Positions 47,306 through 54,967 of a stretch of 64,000 nucleotides of DNA are shown one piece after another. How positions within the stretch are numbered: the first letter of the stretch is position 1; the number at the start of each line of letters is the position of its first letter. The notes under the pieces were generated by a model that saw only the letters and a list, made by a program, of their open reading frames with translations, had not been told where the DNA came from and did not search any database. The stretch is from Ralstonia pickettii (GTDB taxonomy: Bacteria; Pseudomonadota; Gammaproteobacteria; Burkholderiales; Burkholderiaceae): NCBI RefSeq assembly GCF_000607165.1, contig NZ_JFZG01000006.1:496001-560000 (forward strand). The letters run 5' to 3'. The position numbers and the translations under genes are program-made.

Positions 47306-47884
47306 ATCTGTATCGATTTGACTGTGACACAACGCGTTCTCGGCGCGAACGCCGACAGCGTCGCCACGCCGCTCCGCCCGGTATTCACACCAACGGTTGC
47401 GTGACGATTGAAGTTGATGCGCGGTGAGGGAATTGCGGACCGCTGCCGCCATGTCAGCGCAAGAAACGACTGACTAGAAACCCGCACCGCCCAATGGACG
47501 AAATCCCGTTAAGCATGACTCGAACCCCCGACTATTGTTTTATGCGGCAACCGCGACGCAATCGATTTCGCACGCTGCCGATTTGAAGCTAATTTGAGTT
47601 CTTCTACGATGGCTCACGTCCGACCCCCGTGAACGCGATCATCTGCATGACAAAAAAAGCCCAGGCAGATGCATCTCTGGAATAGTGGGGAATTAGTCAA
47701 AAAGTGTCAACAACCCCCTCCTTCAACCAAAGACTTGGGAAGGCTCACGTTGGTGAAAAACCAACGGTCCGCCACATCACGGGATACCGCGCAGGCGATT
47801 CCTCAGGAGGGTATTGACCAGATATGACAGTTATACGGCCAAATTCCCACTAACTTGAGTGGCTCTCCAGATATCAGCCGACTC
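47306..47884. other. 579-base divergent region between two pilin operons
   Basis: No gene is supported. It must carry the promoters of both operons. I looked for a sigma-54 site and found no good match. CATCTGC and GCAGATG, about 22 bases apart near 47640-47675, can form a stem. AGGAGG at 47805-47810 precedes tiny open frames just before pilV'. Confidence 0.4.
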
Positions 47885-48085
47885 ATGCCCGTCCACCATC
47901 ACGCCAAGCGCCAACACGGCGCCATCCTCCTCGAATCCCTCGTCGCACTGGCCGTATTGTCCCTGTGCGCTGCGGGCACCCTGTCTGCACTTGAGCAGAT
48001 GGAGGCTACGAGCCAAAGCCTGCGTCAACTATTGACCGACGTCCGAACGCAAAACGACCGAGTCGAATCCGCAAGCGGGCGCTGA
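47885..48085 (+). CDS. Very short PilV-like prepilin (second pilin set)
   Basis: A 66-residue protein with HG|AILLESLVALAVLSLCAAGTLSALEQMEATSQSL. The prepilin start is present, but there is almost no globular domain (full PilV is about 180 residues). An in-frame TTG at 47855 could add 10 residues. It may be a genuine mini-pseudopilin or a degraded pilV. pilW' begins directly after its stop (TGACATG). Confidence 0.6.
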   Translation: MPVHHHAKRQHGAILLESLVALAVLSLCAAGTLSALEQMEATSQSLRQLLTDVRTQNDRVESASGR

Positions 48086-48086
48086 C

Positions 48087-49019
48087 ATGCGGCAGCTCTC
48101 GCATGCTCGGCGTGGTGCGACGCTGGTGGAGTTGCTGATTGGCATGCTGGTAGGGTTGATCGTGCTGGGTATCGCTCTGCAACTCACACTCCTTGCGCGA
48201 GCAAGCTACCAGCGCGTTGCCGATGATGCCCTGATCGAAAGTCGCGGCACGCAAGCGCTGGAACTCCTAACAACGGCACTGCAGCATGCAGGCTGGGTAA
48301 CCGATACACCGGCGGTATCGCCGGAGCGCCGATGGCCAGACGCCAAGGCAGCACTCTCGATCCAAGGTGCGGACAGTTGCACCCCTCGAGAAGCGGAGGC
48401 TCTGGAGTGCAATGGCAGCGACATCCAAGGAAGCGACGCGCTGCTGGTGCGCTTTGCCGGTCGCAGCATGCAGACCAAGCCAGACCGAACGGATCAGAGC
48501 ATTGTCGACTGCTCCGGCTACGGCGTAGCTGAGCGTGTCCAAAACGGCAGCGAGGAGCAGCGTGCGGGATACATGCTGCTCTACCTCAGCCGAGCTCCGG
48601 ATCAAGAACCGCAGCTGATGTGCCGCTCGCGAAGGCATCAAGACGGTCAGACTGTGGCAGGCGGTTGGACATCTAATGGCATGGTCCGCGGCGTCGAAAC
48701 AATGCAGCTTCTATATGTGGTTCGGACCGCTGGCGGCACGGCCGCCACGACACTGTCTGCGCGCTCGCTCACCGCCGAGCAATGGCGCCAGGTTCAAGCC
48801 ATGCACATCGTGCTGGTCGTCCGCGGCGACTACAACTCGCCCAGTTCAGCCAACAAGAGCACGTCAACACTTGCGCTATTTCCCAACCTCCAGCGAGTGG
48901 AAGGCGCCAACGCGCAGGACTTACAGTTCACGCCCACCCAACCCCACCGCCATCGTGCCGTCTTCACGGCAACGGTGCACTTACGCAATCCGCTCGCCTG
49001 CGATGTGGACGTATGTTGA
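48087..49019 (+). CDS. PilW-like prepilin (second pilin set)
   Basis: A 310-residue prepilin with RRG|ATLVELLIGMLVGLIVLGIALQLTLLARASYQRVADDALIESRG and Glu5, as in PilW. Several cysteines occur (DSCTPREAEALECNG, DCSGYG, LMCRSR, ACDVDVC). It overlaps the next gene by 7 bases. Confidence 0.75.
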   Translation: MRQLSHARRGATLVELLIGMLVGLIVLGIALQLTLLARASYQRVADDALIESRGTQALELLTTALQHAGWVTDTPAVSPERRWPDAKAALSIQGADSCTPREAEALECNGSDIQGSDALLVRFAGRSMQTKPDRTDQSIVDCSGYGVAERVQNGSEEQRAGYMLLYLSRAPDQEPQLMCRSRRHQDGQTVAGGWTSNGMVRGVETMQLLYVVRTAGGTAATTLSARSLTAEQWRQVQAMHIVLVVRGDYNSPSSANKSTSTLALFPNLQRVEGANAQDLQFTPTQPHRHRAVFTATVHLRNPLACDVDVC

Positions 49020-49804
49020 GCGACAGGGCCAAAGCGCGTGGCTTTTCGATGATGATCGTGATGCCTGCAGTGGCGTTGCTCAGCCTGCTGACCATGGCGA
49101 CCTTCCATCTGGTGTTGGATCAGCGGCATCGCACGTCTCTCATCGCCGATCGCGCCTTGGCCAAATACGCTGCCGAAATGGCGCTGAATGCGGCGGAGTG
49201 CGAACTGTCCGTCGCCACCGAAACGCCAACGAATCTCGAATGTATAGCGGCCGTGCCGCTCGAACGTATCGCTGCTCTCGATCCGGTTTCGGGACGCGGC
49301 TTCTTGGCCGGCACGTGCGGCGGTGGCGTCTCGCTCGGACTATGTCAGCCGCAGCCCGGCCAATCGCTCTGGACGTTGGCGCGACTGCTGGATACGACCA
49401 CCCTCGCCGTAGAGATCGACACGCGCCTCCCGGGTAGCAAGCGCATTGCCAGACGCACTGCGCGGTACGTCATCGAGCGGATTCCAGATCGATGGCCCAG
49501 CCAAGCAACCCATACCGATGAAACGACAGCCCCTCGTTTGTATCGCCTCACGGCAGCAGGATTTGGCACCGACCCCGCCGTCAGCATCGTGCTGCAAACC
49601 GTCTTCCGCCCAAAAATACCGAGCCGTACGTCCACGGCCCAGGCAACCATCGAAGGTGCATCGCCCATCATTCGTCCCAATGGAACGGTGACACAACGCG
49701 TCTACACCACAGGCACCCAACAAGGCGCAATCGACACCCAAGTGCAGACATTCATGCTCGGCCGCTTGAGCTGGCGTGAGCTGATCGAGGAAGGCCTGCG
49801 ATGA
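49013..49804 (+). CDS. PilX-like prepilin (second pilin set)
   Basis: A 263-residue protein with ARG|FSMMIVMPAVALLSLLTMATFHLVLDQRHRTSLIADRALAKYAAEMALNAAECEL. The helix layout and the AEMALNAAE block are PilX-like; mature residue 5 is Met, not Glu. Start ATG 49013 lies inside the end of the PilW-like gene. It overlaps the next gene by four bases. Confidence 0.7.
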   Translation: MLSDRAKARGFSMMIVMPAVALLSLLTMATFHLVLDQRHRTSLIADRALAKYAAEMALNAAECELSVATETPTNLECIAAVPLERIAALDPVSGRGFLAGTCGGGVSLGLCQPQPGQSLWTLARLLDTTTLAVEIDTRLPGSKRIARRTARYVIERIPDRWPSQATHTDETTAPRLYRLTAAGFGTDPAVSIVLQTVFRPKIPSRTSTAQATIEGASPIIRPNGTVTQRVYTTGTQQGAIDTQVQTFMLGRLSWRELIEEGLR

Positions 49805-50205
49805 GGTGTCGCCATGCCGCATTCACCCTTGTCGAACTCACGATTGCATTGGCTATCGCCGCGTTGTTGACCAGCACTGCCATACAAACCTGGTCAAGAC
49901 ACCATGAGCGCGCGCAGCGGGCTGCGGTGCAAGCGGCGCTGGTCTCGACCATGGTGGAATGGGAGCGCCAGTACGCGCGCACAGGCGACAGCTCCGCATC
50001 GGCAAGCGTTCCGAACCACATCTCCGGTTATCACTTGATCACTAATCCTTGCGAAGGCCGCGCTCTCGTACATTGCGTTGAAGTCGTGGCCCAGCCGGTG
50101 CACCCGGGCACGGGGTGCGGCTCGCTCATCCTGCGCAGCACCGGCGAACGGTTCACGCAGATCGGCAATGCGCGTCAACCTGCATCGCATGCATGCTGGC
50201 CATGA
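49801..50205 (+). CDS. PilE-like prepilin (second pilin set)
   Basis: A 134-residue prepilin with RHAA|FTLVELTIALAIAALLTSTAIQTWSRHHERAQR. Glu5 is kept, but the residue before the cleavage site is Ala instead of the normal Gly. Cysteines sit in NPCEGRALVHCVEV, GTGCG and HACWP. It overlaps both neighbours by four bases. Confidence 0.72.
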   Translation: MRCRHAAFTLVELTIALAIAALLTSTAIQTWSRHHERAQRAAVQAALVSTMVEWERQYARTGDSSASASVPNHISGYHLITNPCEGRALVHCVEVVAQPVHPGTGCGSLILRSTGERFTQIGNARQPASHACWP

Positions 50206-50774
50206 AAGCGGCCCGTCTGCGGGCAGGCTTCACGCTCGCTGAGCTTGTAGTCGTCCTGAGCGTCATGGCGATCCTGGCGGTGTTCGCCGGGCCCACCGGC
50301 CTGAACTGGTGGCAACGCGAGACCGTCGTTGTTATGGCCGACCGCTTTGTCAGCGCCATCTCGCTGGCGCAGACTATGTCGCGCAATCAGCGTATGTGGA
50401 TCCACCTCGGTCCGCTCAGCACTCAGCAGGGTTGGTCGTCGGGATGGGCGTTGTATATGACGCCCTCGCTGCAGACCCAGGCGACGCCTCTGGAGCCGGG
50501 CACCGAAGATATCTTGATGCGCGTATCGCCTCCGGTGGTGCCGCCGGTCGAATTTGCGTTCACGGCGTCACAGCGCGACGTCGACACCCTCTCGTATGCA
50601 CCTGTGGGATACTCGCGACAGCGCAACGGCAGCCAGCTATACGGCACGCTAACCATCCGATGCGGAGCACATGTACGGCGAGTCCGCATCAGCTCAGCAG
50701 GCCGCGCCCGCATCTGCGATCCGGCCCAGGACACCAAAACGTGCGGCACTGGCGCCTCGACTAACGACGATTAA
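50202..50774 (+). CDS. FimT/GspH-like prepilin (second pilin set)
   Basis: A 190-residue pseudopilin with RAG|FTLAELVVVLSVMAILAVFAGPTGLNWWQRETVVVMADRFVSAISLAQTMSRNQRM and a late TIRCGAHVRRVRISSAGRARICDP, typical of GspH/FimT. It is the last of the five plus-strand pilin genes; the tail TKTCGTGASTNDD is polar. ribD begins 22 bases later. Confidence 0.75.
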   Translation: MKAARLRAGFTLAELVVVLSVMAILAVFAGPTGLNWWQRETVVVMADRFVSAISLAQTMSRNQRMWIHLGPLSTQQGWSSGWALYMTPSLQTQATPLEPGTEDILMRVSPPVVPPVEFAFTASQRDVDTLSYAPVGYSRQRNGSQLYGTLTIRCGAHVRRVRISSAGRARICDPAQDTKTCGTGASTNDD

Positions 50775-50796
50775 TTCATACTCCCCGTTTTTGCCC

Positions 50797-51909
50797 ATGT
50801 TCTCCGACTTCGACCACGCCATGATGCAGCGCGCCCTGGCGCTGGCCGAGAAAGGCTTGTTCACCACCACGCCTAACCCGCGCGTCGGATGCGTGATCGT
50901 GCGTGACGACACCGTCATCGGCGAAGGCCATACGCAACCCGCCGGCCAGGACCACGCTGAAATCCAGGCCATCAAGGATGCCCAGTCGCGCGGCCAGGAC
51001 GTGCGCGGCGCCACCGCGTATGTGACGCTGGAGCCCTGCAGCCACTTTGGCCGCACCCCGCCCTGCGCGGACCGGCTGGTCGAGGCCGGTATTGCCCGCG
51101 TGGTCGCGGCCATGGAAGATCCAAACCCCGCCGTCTCCGGACGCGGCTTGCAGAAGCTGCGCGATGCCGGCGTCGACGTGCGTTGCGGACTGCTCGAGCG
51201 CGAAGCGCGTGAGCTGAACATCGGCTTCGTTTCACGTATGACGCGCGGCACGCCGTGGGTACGCGTGAAGGTCGGCGCATCGTTGGACGGCCGCACCGCG
51301 CTGGACAACGGCATCAGCCAGTGGATTACCGAAACCGAAGCGCGCAACGACGGCCACCGCTGGCGCGCACGCGCCTGTGCCATCCTCACCGGCATCGGCA
51401 CGGTGCGCGAAGACAATCCGCGACTGACCGTGCGCGCCGTCAATACGCCGCGCCAGCCGCGCCGCGTATTGATCGACTCGGCGCTGGACGTGCCGCTCGA
51501 CGCCCACATCCTCACCACAGATGGGCACCACGAGCCGACGTTGATTTTTGCCGCCCAGCCCGAAGCCGGCCGCATGCGCGCGTTGAGCGAGCGCGGCGCG
51601 GAGGTCATCCTCCTGCCCAACGCTGATGGAAAGGTCGACCTGGCCGCAGTCCTGCGCGAACTGGGCCGCCGCGAGATCAACGAGCTGCACGTCGAGGCCG
51701 GCTTCAAGCTCAACGGCTCGCTGCTGCGCGAAGGGCTGGTTGACGAGATCCTCGTCTACCTGGCGCCCAAGGTGCTCGGCTCGGGCCAGGGCATGTTCAA
51801 TATGGGGCCGCTGCAAACGCTGGAAGGCGCGGCCGAATTCTTCTTTCACGACATTTCGCGCATCGGGGGCGACCTCCGCATCCTGGCGCGCCGCAACCCC
51901 ACGGATTGA
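50797..51909 (+). CDS. ribD: Riboflavin biosynthesis deaminase/reductase RibD
   Basis: A 370-residue bifunctional enzyme. The N-terminal deaminase has its zinc site in HAE (53-55) and PCSHFGRTPPC (Cys81, Cys90); a C-terminal NADPH reductase follows (VRVKVGASLDGRTAL, LTGIGTVREDNPRLTVR, LHVEAGFKLNGSLL). ATG 50797 (MFSDFDHAMM) gives the family start; the longer frame lies in the pilin gene. Confidence 0.96.
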   Translation: MFSDFDHAMMQRALALAEKGLFTTTPNPRVGCVIVRDDTVIGEGHTQPAGQDHAEIQAIKDAQSRGQDVRGATAYVTLEPCSHFGRTPPCADRLVEAGIARVVAAMEDPNPAVSGRGLQKLRDAGVDVRCGLLEREARELNIGFVSRMTRGTPWVRVKVGASLDGRTALDNGISQWITETEARNDGHRWRARACAILTGIGTVREDNPRLTVRAVNTPRQPRRVLIDSALDVPLDAHILTTDGHHEPTLIFAAQPEAGRMRALSERGAEVILLPNADGKVDLAAVLRELGRREINELHVEAGFKLNGSLLREGLVDEILVYLAPKVLGSGQGMFNMGPLQTLEGAAEFFFHDISRIGGDLRILARRNPTD

Positions 51910-51915
51910 TTGCTC

Positions 51916-52569
51916 ATGTTCACCGGAATCGTCGCCGCAGTTGGCCGCATTGAAACCGTCTCGCCGCTTGGCGACAACGCCGATGCAGGCGTGCGCCTGT
52001 CCATCGACTCGGGCGGCCTGCCGCTGGCGGACGTGGCGTTGGGCGATTCGATCGCTATCCAGGGTGCGTGCATGACGGTTGTCGCCAAAACTGACAGCCG
52101 CTTCGACGTGGATGTGTCGCGCGAATCGCTGTCCAAGACGGTCGGGCTGGAACGTCCGGGCGAGGTGAATCTGGAGAAGGCCCTGCGCCTGGCCGACCAC
52201 ATCGGCGGGCACCTCGTATCCGGCCACGTGGACGGCCTGGGCACGGTCACGCATTTCGCGCCCGTCAACGAATCGCACGAACTGCGTGTGAGGGCGCCGG
52301 CGGAGCTGGGCAAATATCTCGCCTACAAGGGCTCCGTGGTGGTCAACGGCGTATCGCTCACGGTCAATACCGTCCGGGACGACGCCGACGGCTGCGAGTT
52401 CTCGATCAATCTGATCCCGCACACCGTGGCGGTCACCACGCTCAAGCACTTGAAGGCCGGCAGCCAGGTCAACCTGGAGATCGACCTGATCGCCCGCTAC
52501 GTGGAACGCATGCTGACCCACGCCGCCATCGGCCTGCCCGTGGGCACCCAGCCTCTGGCAGCCGCCTGA
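51916..52569 (+). CDS. ribE: Riboflavin synthase alpha chain
   Basis: A 217-residue enzyme with two lumazine-binding repeats. It begins MFTGIVAAVGRIETV, with CMTVV and SLTVNTV blocks in the two halves and GHLVSGHVDGLG between. It starts 6 bases after the ribD stop. Confidence 0.96.
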   Translation: MFTGIVAAVGRIETVSPLGDNADAGVRLSIDSGGLPLADVALGDSIAIQGACMTVVAKTDSRFDVDVSRESLSKTVGLERPGEVNLEKALRLADHIGGHLVSGHVDGLGTVTHFAPVNESHELRVRAPAELGKYLAYKGSVVVNGVSLTVNTVRDDADGCEFSINLIPHTVAVTTLKHLKAGSQVNLEIDLIARYVERMLTHAAIGLPVGTQPLAAA

Positions 52570-52596
52570 ACCGCTGACCCCACTGGCTTGGGGCCA

Positions 52597-52621
52597 CCTT
52601 GGCGTACCCTTGGCGTACAAT
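52597..52621 (+). promoter_or_regulatory. Tandem 11-base repeat and -10 element before ribBA
   Basis: CCTTGGCGTAC occurs twice head to tail (52597-52607 and 52608-52618). The second copy runs into TACAAT (52616-52621), a good -10. No proper -35 is seen at 17 bases. The 11-base period equals about one helical turn. Confidence 0.4.
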
Positions 52622-52707
52622 AGCCGGCTTCCCATTTACGCAGTCGCATGGCCCCCGAAATTACGAATTTGCGGGAGTTGGTCAGCGGCGCGCACCCCTG
52701 CTACGCC

Positions 52708-53847
52708 ATGTCGATCGCCACAGTCGAAGAAATCATTGCCGAAATCCGCGCCGGCCGGATGGTCATCCTGGTCGACGAGGAAGACCGTGAGAACGAAGGC
52801 GACCTGATCCTGGCGAGCGATTTCGTCACGCCGGAAGCCATCAACTTCATGGTCACGCACGCGCGCGGCCTGGTGTGCCTGACGCTCACCGAAGAGCATT
52901 GCGACCAGCTCGACCTGCCAATGATGGCCAGCCGCAACGGTACGCAGTTCGGCACCAATTTCACCGTATCGATCGAAGCGGCTGAAGGCGTAACCACCGG
53001 TATTTCCGCCGCCGACCGCGCACGCACCATTCAGGTGGCCGCCGCCAAGAACGCGAAACCGTCTGACTTGGTGAATCCGGGCCACATCTTCCCGCTGCGA
53101 GCCCAGAAGGGCGGCGTGCTGATGCGCGCCGGCCACACCGAAGCCGGTTGCGACCTGACCGCGATGGCTGGCCTGACACCCGCCGCCGTAATCTGCGAGA
53201 TCCTGAAGGACGACGGCACCATGGCGCGCTTGCCGGACCTCGTGGAATTCGCCAAGAAACACGGCCTGAAGATCGGCACGATTGCCGACATGATCCAATA
53301 CCGCAGCCGCACTGAGAGCATCGTCGAGCGCGTCGGCGAGCGCACGATGGAGACGCAGTTCGGCACATTCCACGCCGTCGCCTTCCGCGATCGGGCGGCC
53401 GGCCGCGCCCATCTGGCGCTGGTCAAGGGCACGCCGACACCGGACACCGAAACGCTGGTGCGCGTGCATGAGCCCCTCTCGGTGCTCGACCTGCTCGAGT
53501 GCCAGCGCACGACGCACTCGTGGAGCGTGCCCGCTGCCCTGCGCGCCGTCCAGGCTGCCCCGACCGGCGTGGTCGTGCTGCTCAATTGCGGCGATTCGGC
53601 GGACCGGCTGTTCACCCAGTTCTCCGCGCTGGACGCGCCGCACGAGCGCCCGCGCACCAAACCCGATCCGCGCATTTACGGTATCGGCGCGCAGATCCTG
53701 AAGGAGGTGGGCGTCGGCAAGATGCGTGTGCTGGCCTCGCCACTCAAGCTGCCGAGCATGGTCGGCTACGATCTGGAGGTGACGGCGTACCAATCGATGG
53801 CGGATGCGCCCGACGTCACTTCCACTTCGTCCGCCGCCACGCATTGA
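52708..53847 (+). CDS. ribBA: 3,4-dihydroxy-2-butanone-4-phosphate synthase with degenerate GTP cyclohydrolase II-like domain
   Basis: A 379-residue protein. The RibB half is complete (MVILVDEEDRENEGDL, THARGLVCLTL, GHIFPLRAQKGGVLMRAGHTEAGCDL). The C-terminal half has the RibA fold outline, but the zinc-binding cysteine cluster expected after VRVH is absent: the segment reads RVHEPLSVLDLLECQRTTHSW. It probably supplies only the butanone-phosphate precursor. The ATG at 52708 gives the family start MSIATVEEIIAEI; an upstream ATG at 52648 would add 20 residues, and neither has a clear ribosome site. Confidence 0.9.
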   Translation: MSIATVEEIIAEIRAGRMVILVDEEDRENEGDLILASDFVTPEAINFMVTHARGLVCLTLTEEHCDQLDLPMMASRNGTQFGTNFTVSIEAAEGVTTGISAADRARTIQVAAAKNAKPSDLVNPGHIFPLRAQKGGVLMRAGHTEAGCDLTAMAGLTPAAVICEILKDDGTMARLPDLVEFAKKHGLKIGTIADMIQYRSRTESIVERVGERTMETQFGTFHAVAFRDRAAGRAHLALVKGTPTPDTETLVRVHEPLSVLDLLECQRTTHSWSVPAALRAVQAAPTGVVVLLNCGDSADRLFTQFSALDAPHERPRTKPDPRIYGIGAQILKEVGVGKMRVLASPLKLPSMVGYDLEVTAYQSMADAPDVTSTSSAATH

Positions 53848-53928
53848 TTTTTCCGCCGGCAGCCTAGACTGCCGCGCCGACTTTCTTTTTTGACGTTGCC
53901 TAACCGGCAACCCCAACCGGAATACACC

Positions 53929-54429
53929 ATGGACCACGGCTTCTACCCGACCAATCTCAACGGCGAAGGCCTGCGCATCGGCATCGTCCAGGCGCGTTTC
54001 AACGAGCCCGTGTGCGAAGCGCTGCGCGAGGCCTGCGTCGCTGAACTCGAACAACTCGGCGTGGCGGGCGAAGACGTGCTGCTCGTGACCGTGCCCGGCG
54101 CGCTGGAAGCCCCGCTGGCGCTGCAAAAGATGGCCGAATCGGGCCAGTTCGACGCCCTGATCGCGCTGGGCGCAGTCATCCGCGGCGAGACGTACCATTT
54201 CGAGCTGGTGTCCAATGAATCGGGCGCCGGCATCACGCGCGTGGGCCTTGACTTCAACATCGCCATCGCCAACGGCATCCTGACCACCGACACCGATGCA
54301 CAGGCCCACGCCCGCACCCGCGAGAAAGGTCGCGACTGCGCCCGTACCGCCGTCGAAATGGCCAACCTGACCAACGACCTCGACGGTCTGCAGGATCACG
54401 GCCAGGACGACGACGGCGAGAATGAATAA
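53929..54429 (+). CDS. ribH: 6,7-dimethyl-8-ribityllumazine synthase
   Basis: A 166-residue enzyme that condenses the RibB and RibD products. It has [40 protein letters not shown] and [14 protein letters not shown]. The acidic tail QDDDGENE is common in this group. The ATG at 53929 (MDHGFYP) is chosen; the frame extends 13 codons upstream. nusB follows, as in many bacteria. Confidence 0.95.
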   Translation: MDHGFYPTNLNGEGLRIGIVQARFNEPVCEALREACVAELEQLGVAGEDVLLVTVPGALEAPLALQKMAESGQFDALIALGAVIRGETYHFELVSNESGAGITRVGLDFNIAIANGILTTDTDAQAHARTREKGRDCARTAVEMANLTNDLDGLQDHGQDDDGENE

Positions 54430-54456
54430 GCGCTTCCTCGCGCAAAGGCTTTTCCC

Positions 54457-54924
54457 ATGACGCAAGACAATTCCCAAGCCAAGACCAAGGCGCCCGCCAA
54501 GAGCGCGCGCCGCCGTGCGCGCGAACTGGCGCTGCAAGGTCTGTATCAATGGCTGCTCAATCGCAACGACCCCGGCGTGGTCGAGGCGCATCTGCAGGAT
54601 GCGCAAGGCTTCAACAAGGCCGACCGCGCGCACTTCGACGCGCTGCTGCACGGCGCCATCCGCGAAGAAACCACGCTGACCGAGGCGTTCACGCCGTACC
54701 TGGATCGCCCGGTTGCCGAGTTGTCACCGGTCGAACGTGCCGCCCTGCTGGTCGGCGCGTACGAGCTAGTGCACTGCGTGGACATCCCGTACAAGGTCGT
54801 GATCAACGAGGCGGTTGAACTGACCAAGACCTTCGGTGGCGTGGAAGGCTACAAGTACGTCAACGGCGTGCTGGACAAGCTCGCCGCCCAGGTGCGCGCT
54901 GTCGAGGTCGCTGCCCGCCGGTAA
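54457..54924 (+). CDS. nusB: Transcription antitermination factor NusB
   Basis: A 155-residue RNA-binding factor for rRNA antitermination. It has [50 protein letters not shown] and [15 protein letters not shown]. Confidence 0.96.
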   Translation: MTQDNSQAKTKAPAKSARRRARELALQGLYQWLLNRNDPGVVEAHLQDAQGFNKADRAHFDALLHGAIREETTLTEAFTPYLDRPVAELSPVERAALLVGAYELVHCVDIPYKVVINEAVELTKTFGGVEGYKYVNGVLDKLAAQVRAVEVAARR

Positions 54925-54967
54925 TTCGGCGTCTGCTCTTCGCTTTACCCTTTCGCTTCGCTTCAAG

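Noticed and set aside
47306-47884. Sigma-54 promoter for the pilin operons
   Set aside because: The best minus-strand candidate near 47550 lacks the GG of the -24 element, so it is not supported.
52570-52707. FMN riboswitch before ribBA
   Set aside because: The gap is too short for the aptamer and none of its conserved segments is present.
52636-54651. A 671-codon minus-strand open frame
   Set aside because: It is antisense to ribBA, ribH and the start of nusB, all of which have strong family motifs.
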